From Deinococcus cellulosilyticus NBRC 106333 = KACC 11606 (lineage in GTDB: Bacteria > Deinococcota > Deinococci > Deinococcales > Deinococcaceae), in NCBI RefSeq assembly GCF_007990775.1, contig NZ_BJXB01000042.1, positions 1 to 31,329 of the forward strand: a stretch of DNA of 31,329 nucleotides, given 5' to 3'. Position 1 is the stretch's first letter, and the number at the start of each line of letters is the position of its first letter. A program made the translations under genes and the position numbers. The notes beneath the pieces were generated by a model that saw nothing but the letters and a program-made list of their open reading frames with translations, did no database searches and had not been told where the DNA came from. This document shows positions 1-6,877 of this stretch, one piece after another.

Positions 1-6
1 GTGTTT

Positions 7-306
7 TTATTGATATTTGTGTGCATATACATTTCGATAATGAATCAAAACACCAAAAGCTATGAATGGCCAGGCAATAAATCCCGTAGCAGGCACCAGA
101 AAAATGGCAAGAAGCAACCATACAACGCCCCAACCCACTTCCCCTATCACAAAATGACCAATTCCAACAATAAGTAAATTCAGAATAAAACCCGTCCAGT
201 AGTTGGGGGCGTTGATTTGCTGAGCATGTCTCTGACTTTCGAGCCTGATTCGCTCTCTGTATTCTTCTTCTGCACGGATTCTGGCTTTTTCTTCATCAGT
301 CAGCAT
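7..306 (-). CDS. Small two-helix membrane protein
   Basis: A 99-residue protein of unknown function. Residues 1-35 are charged and look like a cytoplasmic helix rich in Glu and Arg. Two hydrophobic segments follow, at about 36-56 and 59-90, the second long enough to be one long or two short helices, and then a short basic tail. The layout resembles small TM2-type or DUF membrane proteins, but no diagnostic motif is visible. The start is supported by a good ribosome binding site (GGAGGAAGTC before ATG). It is divergent from the S24-like gene to its right, with about 155 bases between them. The stop lies 6 bases inside the window, so the gene is complete. It is clearly coding; its role is unknown. 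Confidence 0.75.
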   Translation of the reverse strand: MLTDEEKARIRAEEEYRERIRLESQRHAQQINAPNYWTGFILNLLIVGIGHFVIGEVGWGVVWLLLAIFLVPATGFIAWPFIAFGVLIHYRNVYAHKYQ

Positions 307-450
307 GACTTCCTCCGATTGCTTCTCATCAAAAATATATCATTCTGAATTTTTGTATTCTCGATCAGGAAGATCCCTTAATAAGTGTCGCTTTCACAGC
401 AGCAGCCCACCATCAGCTGTTTTTCGGATGCGATTTGGAACATGTTTGGC

Positions 451-456
451 TACCCT
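451..456 (+). promoter_or_regulatory. -10 hexamer of likely leaderless transcript
   Basis: TACCCT lies 5 bases before the ATG at 462. There is no SD at normal spacing (GAGG ends one base before the ATG). This fits the TANNNT-before-start arrangement repeated through this window. Confidence 0.4.
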
Positions 457-461
457 GAGGC

Positions 462-755
462 ATGCGTATCAACCCCATTGTCGAGAAATTGAAATCTGGT
501 CAGGAAGTGACCTTCAAGCCCAGAGGAAACAGCATGGTCCCTCTGATTTATTCCGGTCAGGAGGTGACCCTCGAACCCCTCACCGATCAGCATGTCCTGA
601 AAGAAAAAATGATTGTTTATGTGCAGGTGGCCGGGAATGTGTATTTGCATCTGATCAGTGCCATTGAAGGCACCAGGTACCAGATCAGCAACAACAGAGG
701 AAGGGCAAATGGCTGGGTGGGTCGGGACCGCATTTATGGCGTCCTCAAAACGTAA
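462..755 (+). CDS. S24/S26 peptidase-like fold protein
   Basis: A 97-residue protein resembling the single catalytic-core domain of S24 (LexA/phage repressor) and S26 (signal peptidase) enzymes. The nucleophile motif GNSMVPLI (Ser24) is followed by SGQEVTLEPL, the usual short strand after the catalytic serine. The position where a catalytic Lys is expected (about residue 63, in YLHLISAIEG) is His, and the C-terminal part reads SNNRG..NGWVGRDRIYG. No DNA-binding domain and no transmembrane helix are present. It may be a non-canonical or inactive protease fold, or a self-processing domain. A strong intrinsic terminator lies about 80 bases downstream, so it is transcribed alone. The fold assignment is by motif only. 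Confidence 0.72.
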   Translation: MRINPIVEKLKSGQEVTFKPRGNSMVPLIYSGQEVTLEPLTDQHVLKEKMIVYVQVAGNVYLHLISAIEGTRYQISNNRGRANGWVGRDRIYGVLKT

Positions 756-836
756 AAGGGTCTCTTACATCTGAAAAGAAATCCGTCAGATCCAGCGGTG
801 TTTAATGGACATGTCCTGTGAAGCAGGGACGAATGG

Positions 837-869
837 ACCCGAGGGCGACACTCGGGTTCTTTTTGTTGT
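837..869 (+). terminator. Intrinsic terminator after S24-like gene
   Basis: A 7-bp perfect stem (ACCCGAG / CTCGGGT) with a 7-base loop, followed directly by a T-rich tract (TCTTTTTGTTGTT). Confidence 0.75.
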
Positions 870-905
870 TGCAGATTGCTACATACCCTGGCTTCCCTTT
901 CTGCC

Positions 906-911
906 TATGAT
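906..911 (+). promoter_or_regulatory. -10 hexamer (TATGAT) of likely leaderless transcript
   Basis: TATGAT, close to the sigma-70 consensus, ends 5 bases before the ATG at 917. No SD is present. No clear -35 is seen at 17 +/- 1 bases. Confidence 0.45.
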
Positions 912-916
912 GGGCC

Positions 917-1201
917 ATGTTGAGAGTCAAAGGAAAACATCACGGGACATCAGATCAACTGGAATTGAAATCGGGCTGGATTGGCGTGGTCGAGGAGGAC
1001 AGCCTGGGCGTGTTTCCAGTGGGAACTGAAGTGCGTGTCAGGCACGACGAAACCCTCACTGCATCTGAAACGGGCAGGGGTCCACTGGTGGTGGAACACA
1101 ATGGGGTGTCCTACCCAGCAATTGAGCAGAAGCCTGCTCAGCCTGTTGAAGGGGAGGATCTGGAGGTTCGCATCCTTGAACTTGAACACCCACCCACCTG
1201 A
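917..1201 (+). CDS. Hypothetical protein
   Basis: A 94-residue soluble protein with no recognised family. It is predicted to be mostly beta-strand: alternating hydrophobic residues (SGWIGVVEED, GTEVRVRHDE, GPLVVEHNGV) suggest a small beta-barrel. It is rich in Glu and Val and ends with a polar tail. Two other overlapping frames are open here. This frame was chosen because a strong -10 hexamer sits just before its ATG and its amino-acid composition is balanced, whereas the alternatives are rich in Trp, Cys, Pro and Arg. It is flanked by a terminator upstream and a gene-poor stretch downstream, so it is probably monocistronic. Function unknown. Confidence 0.55.
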   Translation: MLRVKGKHHGTSDQLELKSGWIGVVEEDSLGVFPVGTEVRVRHDETLTASETGRGPLVVEHNGVSYPAIEQKPAQPVEGEDLEVRILELEHPPT

Positions 1202-1259
1202 GATCCTTTCTGAAAAACATGTTTTGCATCAGGCGATCCCATGCTGGATTGCCTTTTTT

Positions 1260-1292
1260 GCTGATCGCTGATGGCTGACCGCTGGCTGCTCC
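1260..1292. repeat. Degenerate heptamer array (GCTGAYS-like)
   Basis: Successive 7-base units GCTGATC, GCTGATG, GCTGACC and GCTGGCT, then GCTCC. It is similar in kind, though not in sequence, to the heptamer array at 19187-19221. Such intergenic heptamer arrays may vary in copy number. Confidence 0.55.
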
Positions 1293-1404
1293 AAAGATTA
1301 AGATTCCTGTCATTCAGCTTGCACAACAATGAAGTTGGCAGTCCACACTGGTTTCAGCCATGAAAAGACTGCCGCACAATTCAGGGACCCCCAGAGGAGG
1401 CTCA

Positions 1405-1473
1405 ATGCGCAAACAGATGCTTTGGCTTTGGCGACACACAAGACCTCACTACAAATGGCGTTCCAGACGCTGA
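1405..1473 (+). CDS. Candidate 22-residue basic peptide
   Basis: ATG at 1405 is preceded by a perfect AGGAGG (1395-1400), with 4 bases between. The reading frame runs 22 codons to TGA at 1471-1473. The peptide is very basic and aromatic: three Trp, one Tyr, two His and eight Arg/Lys, ending in WRSRR. An inverted repeat lies upstream in the putative leader, and hairpins lie 70 and 230 bases downstream. The strong SD is the main argument for translation. The short length and lack of a clear promoter are the main arguments against. It could be a leader or regulatory peptide, or chance. Confidence 0.3.
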   Translation: MRKQMLWLWRHTRPHYKWRSRR

Positions 1474-1544
1474 GGGGGTGATCCTGAATCTCCTACGCCC
1501 ATGAGGGTCAACTGGGCTGGCTTCCCTGCGAAAACATCCATCTT

Positions 1545-1567
1545 CCGCCCCGACTTGATCGGGGTGG
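1545..1567 (+). terminator. Weak hairpin, possible terminator
   Basis: A 9-bp stem with one G-T pair (CCGCCCCGA / TCGGGGTGG) and a 5-base loop, followed by TTGTGTTCT. The T-tract is interrupted, so termination is uncertain. Confidence 0.35.
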
Positions 1568-1701
1568 TTGTGTTCTGGAGATGAAGCTCAGCTCTCATTT
1601 GTCTGGGGTTCATTTTGCTATCATGGATTCACCGCAACACAGGTTTCACTGCATTCACCAGAATGCCCCCGGAATTGCACATCCACACCCCATAGGAATC
1701 A

Positions 1702-1730
1702 GGCTGGCCTTCAAGCCAGCCTTCGTTTTT
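1702..1730 (+). terminator. Intrinsic terminator, plus direction
   Basis: A perfect 7-bp stem GGCTGGC/GCCAGCC with loop CTTCAA, then TTCGTTTTT on the plus strand. In the minus direction the hairpin has no T-tract, so it suits a plus-strand transcript from the preceding gene-poor stretch better than the 1742-2230 gene. Confidence 0.65.
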
Positions 1731-1741
1731 GAGGGAGATCC

Positions 1742-2230
1742 TCAGGACTGTCTGGCAGAGGGAACATCTGCAGAAGCCGCGGGCGCAACAGGTCGGGGCC
1801 GGGTGGTGGGCAACAGCCTGGCATTCAGGATGAACCCATTGGGCGTGAACTGGATCTGCAGGGGAAGCTGGGCATCCACCATGCCCTGAGGGGTGGCAAA
1901 TTTGGCCACCAGGATGTGGAGCTCTCTGGATTTGACGATGGCAGCCACCAGGTCTTCGAAATCTGCGTCTTCCCGTTCAAGCTGGGTGTGGAGCTCAAAA
2001 TCGTAGATGGTTGTGGTTTGCAGCGGCTGGATCACCTTCGTGGGCACATTCACCATGTCCAGGCGGGTTCCACTTTCATTGGTCAGCCCGAGTTGAACCA
2101 GAACCACGGCTCCTGGCCCGAGGTTGAGGGCCTGAATGCTGGGGGTCTGGAGGAGGTTTTTGACTTTCTTGTCGGCGGTGGCGGTGAGAACCACCTGTCC
2201 GCTGAGGGCCAGCATGTAGGGGTCTTGCAC
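1742..2230 (-). CDS. Hypothetical protein
   Basis: A 162-residue protein without a recognised family, signal peptide or membrane helix. Many short hydrophobic strands (LALSGQVVLTATAD, GAVVLVQLGL, ELHILVAKFA) suggest a beta-sandwich. Residues 1-145 look structured, and the C-terminus is a Pro/Ala/Arg-rich tail. The start is GTG at 2230, supported by AGGAGG 6-7 bases upstream (GGAGGAAACC then GTG). The next possible start (Met6) has no SD. It is transcribed away from the SPFH gene, and their 5' ends share a 250-base intergenic region. Function unknown. Confidence 0.7.
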   Translation of the reverse strand: MQDPYMLALSGQVVLTATADKKVKNLLQTPSIQALNLGPGAVVLVQLGLTNESGTRLDMVNVPTKVIQPLQTTTIYDFELHTQLEREDADFEDLVAAIVKSRELHILVAKFATPQGMVDAQLPLQIQFTPNGFILNARLLPTTRPRPVAPAASADVPSARQS

Positions 2231-2480
2231 GGTTTCCTCCTGTCGGGATGAAGTGGATCAACATGGGGTCAGGCCAGCATGGTTGCATGAAGCACTGAAG
2301 ACCCTTTGATTCAAACATGTCCAGTCTCACAGCTTTCTTATGGTGCTGTCTGTAGGGGATTTCCTTTAGAAGACCCTGCCTTCAGGCTGTGACCGCAAAG
2401 TGAAACCTTTGCCCCGAAAAGCGCAGAATCAGAATCAGAATGGATCGTGCACTAAAACACAATCCGTTTAAGGAGGGACC

Positions 2481-3428
2481 ATGGAAATCACTGTCTTTAC
2501 CATTGTGGTTGTCGTGTTGGCCATCATCATTGTGATGCGTGGTGTGGTGATCGTCCCGCAGGGATACCAGTACACCGTCGAACGCTTTGGGAAATATGTG
2601 AAGACCCTGGAACCCGGTTTCAGCGTGCTGATTCCGGTCATGGAGCAGGTGGGACGCCGCGTGAACATGATGGAACAGGTGCTCGATGTGCCCAGCCAGG
2701 AGGTCATCACCCGGGACAACGCCCTGGTGCGGGTGGACGGGGTGGTCTTCTATCAGGTGCTGAATGCTGCGAAGGCCTCCTATGAAGTCAGTGGCCTCAA
2801 GCCTGCCATCATGGCCCTCACCCAGACCAACATCCGCACGGTGATGGGCTCCCTGGACCTCGATGAACTGCTGAGCAAGCGGGATGAAATCAATGCCCGT
2901 CTGCTTGCGGTGGTGGATGAGGCGACGGAACCCTGGGGCGTGAAAGTCACCCGCATTGAGATCAAGGACATCACCCCTCCTGCGGATCTGGTGGAGAGCA
3001 TGGGCCGACAGATGAAAGCAGAGCGTGACAAGCGCGCCCTGATTCTGGAGGCAGAAGGGGCCAAGCAATCGGCGGTGCTGCGGGCAGAGGGCCAGAGGCA
3101 GGCCGCCATTCTGGAGGCAGAAGGCCAGAGGCAGGCACAGATTCTCGCAGCAGAGGCCAGCAAGCAGGCTGCGTTTCTTGCTGCAGAGGCCCGTGAACGC
3201 CAGGCCGAAGCCGAGGCAAGGGCCACAGGTCTGGTCTCTGAAGCCATTGCGAAGGGAAGTGTGCAGGCCATCAACTACTTTGTGGCCACCCGTTACACGG
3301 AAGCCCTGGAGAAGATGGCCTCTGCAAACAACCACAAGGTAATCCTGATGCCCCTGGAGGCCTCCAACGTCATTGGTGCACTGGGAGGCATTGCCCAGAT
3401 TGCCCAGGACACCTTCCGGAAGGAGTGA
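2481..3428 (+). CDS. SPFH/band-7 membrane scaffold protein (QmcA/HflC-like)
   Basis: A 315-residue SPFH/prohibitin-family protein. One N-terminal transmembrane helix (about residues 3-20) is followed by the band-7 domain beginning VVIVPQGYQYTVERFGKYVKTLEPGFSVLIP, shown here only as its start. Family marks include DVPSQEVITRDN and the ITPP motif near residue 165. A long Ala/Glu/Gln-rich coiled coil with repeated AEGQRQA units follows (about 175-250), then a C-terminal helix. Such proteins oligomerise into membrane rings or microdomains that organise proteases and membrane quality control. A strong RBS (AGGAGGGACC, then ATG) fixes the start. The NfeD-type partner starts 4 bases after the stop, a classic two-gene operon. 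Confidence 0.93.
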   Translation: MEITVFTIVVVVLAIIIVMRGVVIVPQGYQYTVERFGKYVKTLEPGFSVLIPVMEQVGRRVNMMEQVLDVPSQEVITRDNALVRVDGVVFYQVLNAAKASYEVSGLKPAIMALTQTNIRTVMGSLDLDELLSKRDEINARLLAVVDEATEPWGVKVTRIEIKDITPPADLVESMGRQMKAERDKRALILEAEGAKQSAVLRAEGQRQAAILEAEGQRQAQILAAEASKQAAFLAAEARERQAEAEARATGLVSEAIAKGSVQAINYFVATRYTEALEKMASANNHKVILMPLEASNVIGALGGIAQIAQDTFRKE

Positions 3429-3432
3429 GGGC

Positions 3433-3870
3433 ATGGATGGCCTGAGTCCGTGGATGTGGTGGATTGCGGGTGCAGTCCTGATGGTGCTGGAAATCCTGCT
3501 TCCGGGGTTTTTCCTGCTGTGGCTGGGCCTGGGAGCTGCCGGAACCGGGGTGCTGCTCTGGCTTGTTCCGGCCCTATCGGTGCCCCTGCAACTCATCCTT
3601 TTTGCTGTGCTGTCGGTGGTGCTGGTGGGAGTCTTCAGAGGGGTGTACCTGAAGCAGCTGAATCCGCCCACAACAGAGCACCTCAATGACCGCACCGAAG
3701 CCCTGATCGGGCGCATCTGCACGGTGACCCGTGCCATTCAGAACGGGCAGGGTCAGGTCAAGGTGGGAGATTCTGTCTGGAGGGCCAGTGGTCCAGATGT
3801 GCAGGCAGGAGGCACTGTGCGCATTGTCGGAGCGGAAGGCACCACACTGAAAGTCGTTCCTGTGGAGTGA
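3433..3870 (+). CDS. NfeD family membrane protein, SPFH partner
   Basis: A 145-residue short-form NfeD protein. It has three closely spaced transmembrane helices (about residues 7-70: WMWWIAGAVLMVLEILLPGF, LLWLGLGAAGTGVLLWLVPA, LQLILFAVLSVVLVGVF) and a C-terminal OB-fold beta-barrel (about 80-145, containing LIGRICTV and GDSVWRASG). Short NfeD proteins are encoded next to SPFH proteins and anchor or regulate their assemblies; the protease domain of long NfeD proteins is absent here. A longer in-frame ORF begins at 3373, inside the SPFH gene. The ATG at 3433 is preferred because it follows a purine-rich SD (AGGAGTGAGG) overlapping the SPFH stop and begins at the first helix. Confidence 0.92.
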   Translation: MDGLSPWMWWIAGAVLMVLEILLPGFFLLWLGLGAAGTGVLLWLVPALSVPLQLILFAVLSVVLVGVFRGVYLKQLNPPTTEHLNDRTEALIGRICTVTRAIQNGQGQVKVGDSVWRASGPDVQAGGTVRIVGAEGTTLKVVPVE

Positions 3871-3890
3871 CTTCTTCACTCAAGAGAAAA

Positions 3891-3911
3891 CCCCCGGAGC
3901 ATGTCCGGGGG
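3891..3911. terminator. Bidirectional terminator, NfeD / tyrosinase
   Basis: An 8-bp stem CCCCCGGA/TCCGGGGG with loop GCATG, flanked by AAAA on the left and TTCTGCATT on the right. It lies between two convergent genes and can end both. Confidence 0.8.
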
Positions 3912-3927
3912 TTCTGCATTCAAAGCC

Positions 3928-5466
3928 TCAAATGCGAACAAGTTCAATGCGCTGGTAGGTGACACCCAGCCTGGAGGGGGTTCTGCCGAAAGCGTCCACC
4001 GGAACCAGGGTCACGCTGATTTTTTTGTCTTTGAGGATCAGTTGCTGGGTGGCAGCACTGAGTTCAATGACGGCATCGAATGTCCGGGCATGGCGGTGGT
4101 GGCCTTCTGGACCGAGGGTGGCCTGCACTGCCCCGATGGCCCCTGCGAAACTGGCGCTCTGCAGGGCTGCATCCAGGGTTTTCACGCCCACATCGGGTTT
4201 GTTCACAAAGACAAAGACCTCTGCAGACTGGTTTTGAGGCACATGAATGCCAGTGATCTTGAGGGCCAGCTTCCCTTTCGGGGTGGCCATGAGGGCCCCA
4301 TTCTGACCAGGTGCGGGCAAGGGAGTGGCGTGCGTGGTCCCTTTGGGGTCCAGTGCAATTCCGTTGCGGCCTGAGACCAGCACCGCATTGGGAATCTGAG
4401 GGGTGATGCGCTGGGGGGTGACGGCCACTTTGGTGGGAAGGGTGGTGGCGAGCGTGTCGTACCTGTAGCCCAGGTGGGTGGTGTGGATCACATCTTCCAC
4501 CTGAATGGAGACCCAGGTGGCATTCTCGTCGTAGAAGGTCCAGGATTGCTGGCTCCAGGTGGGATCGGTGGGGTTCTGGTTGCTCTTGCTCTGGGCAAGC
4601 CACATGTCCCAGAAGCGGTCCACGTTGGAGTGGTGGGCAAAGAACATGGGATCTCTGGCCGCGGTTGCCAGAACCCCCATGTCCGTACCGCAGTTGGGCA
4701 TGGTGTTGCCATCGGTGCCAGACCAGACGTGCACATGGTTGTGGGGGAGCAGTTCCAGCTGTCCAGCGTTGCCTGTCCCACCCCCAAAAGTCTGGTATTC
4801 GGTCTGGGTCAGGACCTTCTGGGTGATCAGGGGTCCGGTGATGCGTGGGGGAAGCTGAGCACTGGGGCTCTGTCCCCTCAGGGCATCAAACAGGGAGTTG
4901 GCCTGCCCTCCCAGGCTGTAGGGTGGAGGCATCATCTGGCGTGAAGGGGTGAGGCCCCAGCGGTCCCAGTCCCAGTAAGGAAGCCTGAAGCTGGGGTCAT
5001 CGATCAGGGTGGCAAGAATGCGCTCATGAAAGTACAGGAAAGCGCGGTGCCACGGCAGGAAGTACCAGCTGCCGTGAATTTCCGGCCCGGCCTGACCGTC
5101 CGATCCGCCGCCACAGTACCAGCAGTGCACTGCAGCCTGATGGAGCCAGCCTCTGGGGTCATCTGGGTTGCTCTCGGTGAGGTCACGCAGGGCCTGGTAT
5201 GCAGCTTGCAAGCGGCTCACTTCTTTGCTGGTGAGGGTGAAGGCACTTTTGCGATCCACCACAGGACCGGAATAGGGCGTGAAAGGAACGGGAGCTGCCT
5301 TTGGCGGTGGAGGGGCACAGTCCACAGGGTAATCAGGCGGGAAATAGCTGGAGTCTGAGCAGCTCTGGGCCATGGTGGGAACCAGCTGGGAGAGGGCGGT
5401 TCCGGTGCCAATCATGCCCAGCAGTTTCAAGAGCTGGCGGCGTCTGGGGTCCATCGGATGGGCCAT
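3928..5466 (-). CDS. Exported plant-type tyrosinase / polyphenol oxidase
   Basis: A 512-residue type-3 copper enzyme, expected to oxidise phenols or catechols to quinones. The N-terminus DPRRRQLLKLLGM, followed by a hydrophobic stretch and an Ala-rich end, is a twin-arginine-type signal, so it is probably exported folded with copper. CuA ligands are His114, His131 and His140; Cys118 in HCWYC is placed to form the Cys-His thioether known from plant catechol oxidases. CuB ligands are His242 and His246 (HNHVH) and the HHSNVDRFW motif (278-286). PYWDWD (163-168) matches the PPO1_DWL region and the C-terminal beta domain (about 370-512) the PPO1_KFDV region, which usually shields the active site. 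Length matches plant PPOs minus the transit peptide. No caddie or copper chaperone gene is adjacent. Confidence 0.93.
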   Translation of the reverse strand: MAHPMDPRRRQLLKLLGMIGTGTALSQLVPTMAQSCSDSSYFPPDYPVDCAPPPPKAAPVPFTPYSGPVVDRKSAFTLTSKEVSRLQAAYQALRDLTESNPDDPRGWLHQAAVHCWYCGGGSDGQAGPEIHGSWYFLPWHRAFLYFHERILATLIDDPSFRLPYWDWDRWGLTPSRQMMPPPYSLGGQANSLFDALRGQSPSAQLPPRITGPLITQKVLTQTEYQTFGGGTGNAGQLELLPHNHVHVWSGTDGNTMPNCGTDMGVLATAARDPMFFAHHSNVDRFWDMWLAQSKSNQNPTDPTWSQQSWTFYDENATWVSIQVEDVIHTTHLGYRYDTLATTLPTKVAVTPQRITPQIPNAVLVSGRNGIALDPKGTTHATPLPAPGQNGALMATPKGKLALKITGIHVPQNQSAEVFVFVNKPDVGVKTLDAALQSASFAGAIGAVQATLGPEGHHRHARTFDAVIELSAATQQLILKDKKISVTLVPVDAFGRTPSRLGVTYQRIELVRI

Positions 5467-5632
5467 CTTGATGCTCCTTTCATGCTTTTCTCATTGGAAA
5501 CAGGTTCAGTGTACGGGATTCAAAAAGCGATTTGTGCGTCCATAAGGCACTTTCCCTATTTCCTTCAAGGGGAAAACATGGACCTGTTGAGATGGGGTGA
5601 ATCCGCTTGAAAAATGGACTGCACAAAATGGG

Positions 5633-5638
5633 TAAGCT
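5633..5638 (+). promoter_or_regulatory. -10 hexamer (TAAGCT) before aminotransferase
   Basis: TAAGCT ends 6 bases before the GTG start at 5645, with no good SD. A TTGAAA lies upstream, but at 20 bases the spacing is too long for a typical promoter. Confidence 0.4.
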
Positions 5639-5644
5639 GGAACA

Positions 5645-6820
5645 GTGAACCGTTTTACCTCCCGCAGGGTGTCCCGGATGCCCGAGAGTGTTTTCCTGCA
5701 GATGGACACTGCCAAAAAAGCCGCCCGTGCAAAAGGTCTGGACCTCATTGACCTGAGCATCGGGGCCTCAGACCTGCCTCCACCCCGGGTGGCTTTGCAG
5801 GCCCTTGCAGATGCCGTGTGGGACCCTGGCACTTACGGGTACTGCCTGCGCTCCGGGTTTACCCCTTTTCTGGAAGCAGCAGCAGACTGGCACCACAGGC
5901 GTCAGGGGCTGAACCTTGACCCGCACACGGAACTCCTGCCCCTGATCGGGTCTCAGGAAGGTTTCTCGAATCTGCTTCTGGCGACCACCAACCCTGGAGA
6001 CCTGATCCTGTTGCCTGATCCGGGCTATCCCAGTTACCTGGGTGCAGTGGCCATTGCGGAACTTGAGACCCATCTGGTTCCCCTGCTCGAAGAACAGGGA
6101 TTCCTGCCTGACCTGCAGAGCATCCCTGCAGAGGTGGCAGATCGGGCCCGTGTGCTGGTGCTCTCCTATCCCAACAATCCCACCTCAGGGGTGGCCACGC
6201 CAGAATTCATGCAGGAGGCTGTGGACTTCTGCCGCAGGCACAACATCCTGCTGATCCATGATTTTCCCTATGTGGACATGGTCTTCGGAGATTACGAAGC
6301 GCCCAGTGTCCTGACCTCACATGGAGCTCTGGACTGTGCAGTGGAACTGTACAGCATCTCCAAGAGCTTTCACATGGGGGGCTTCAGGCTGGGATGGGCT
6401 GCGGGCAACCGGGAGGCCATTGCTGCACTGGAAAAACTCAAGAGTGCCGTGGATTTCAACCAGTATGTGGGCATCCAGAGGGCAGGCATTGCCGCACTGG
6501 GCCTCCCCAGAGAACACACCCGCCAGGATGCCCTCAGGCTCATGGAGCGCCGGGACGCCTTGTGCGAAGTCCTCACCGAAACAGGCTGGACTGTGCAGGT
6601 CCCGAAAGCCAGCATGTACGTGTGGGCCCGGATTCCTGCGGCTGTTTCCTCTTTTGACTTTGCCCTGAATCTCGCCCGCGAAACAGGTGTCGCCGTCAAT
6701 CCCGGTCTGGCCTTTGGAGAACGTGGAGAAGGGTTCGTGCGTTTTGCGCTGGTCCGTGAGCCTGAAGTGCTCAGGGAAGCCGCCCAGAAAATTGCTGCTT
6801 ACCTGAAACAGACCGTCTGA
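5645..6820 (+). CDS. PLP-dependent class I/II aminotransferase
   Basis: A 391-residue fold-type I aminotransferase. Pyridoxal phosphate is expected on Lys240 in the motif SISKSFHMGGFRLGW (Arg248 would bind the substrate carboxylate). Other family residues are visible: the glycine-rich IGSQEG near 101-106, DPGYPSY (125-131), SYPNNPTSG with Asn178 (174-182) and HDFPY with Asp206 and Tyr209. The closest relatives by feel are the LL-diaminopimelate / N-succinyl-DAP aminotransferase-like group, but substrate cannot be read from sequence. The GTG start at 5645 is preferred because a -10 hexamer lies 6 bases upstream. An ATG at residue 12 is an alternative. It is divergent from tyrosinase and ends at a bidirectional terminator. 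Confidence 0.9.
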   Translation: MNRFTSRRVSRMPESVFLQMDTAKKAARAKGLDLIDLSIGASDLPPPRVALQALADAVWDPGTYGYCLRSGFTPFLEAAADWHHRRQGLNLDPHTELLPLIGSQEGFSNLLLATTNPGDLILLPDPGYPSYLGAVAIAELETHLVPLLEEQGFLPDLQSIPAEVADRARVLVLSYPNNPTSGVATPEFMQEAVDFCRRHNILLIHDFPYVDMVFGDYEAPSVLTSHGALDCAVELYSISKSFHMGGFRLGWAAGNREAIAALEKLKSAVDFNQYVGIQRAGIAALGLPREHTRQDALRLMERRDALCEVLTETGWTVQVPKASMYVWARIPAAVSSFDFALNLARETGVAVNPGLAFGERGEGFVRFALVREPEVLREAAQKIAAYLKQTV

Positions 6821-6839
6821 GAATCAGACAGGCAACAAA

Positions 6840-6877
6840 AAAGGCTCTGGGATCTCCAGAGCCTTTCTCTTTATTTT
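6840..6877. terminator. Bidirectional terminator, aminotransferase / HEAT-like gene
   Basis: An 11-bp perfect stem AAAGGCTCTGG/CCAGAGCCTTT with a 5-base loop (6840-6866), followed on plus by CTCTTTATTTTT and on minus by TTTTTTGTTGCC (read on that strand). Confidence 0.85.

Larger units (their letters stand above)
1202..1741. other. Gene-poor stretch with repeats, hairpins and a tiny ORF
   Basis: About 540 bases with no convincing normal-size gene. It contains an array with 7-base periodicity (1260-1292), an inverted repeat GGCAGTC/GACTGCC (1336-1342 and 1366-1372), a 22-codon ORF with a perfect SD (1405-1473), a hairpin (1545-1567) and a plus-strand intrinsic terminator (1702-1730). The forward-pointing terminator has no annotated gene to serve, which suggests a short plus-strand transcript, either a small RNA or a small-protein mRNA. 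Confidence 0.5.

Noticed and set aside
1501..1584. 27-codon ORF after the 22-codon ORF
   Set aside because: No SD and it runs through a hairpin; more likely chance.
2425..2441. Short tandem AGAATC repeat before the SPFH gene
   Set aside because: Only two full copies plus a partial one; too short to call a repeat element.
2382..3737. 451-residue minus-strand ORF over the SPFH/NfeD pair
   Set aside because: Antisense to two well-supported genes; His/Arg/Cys-rich composition and no SD; a shadow of codon bias.
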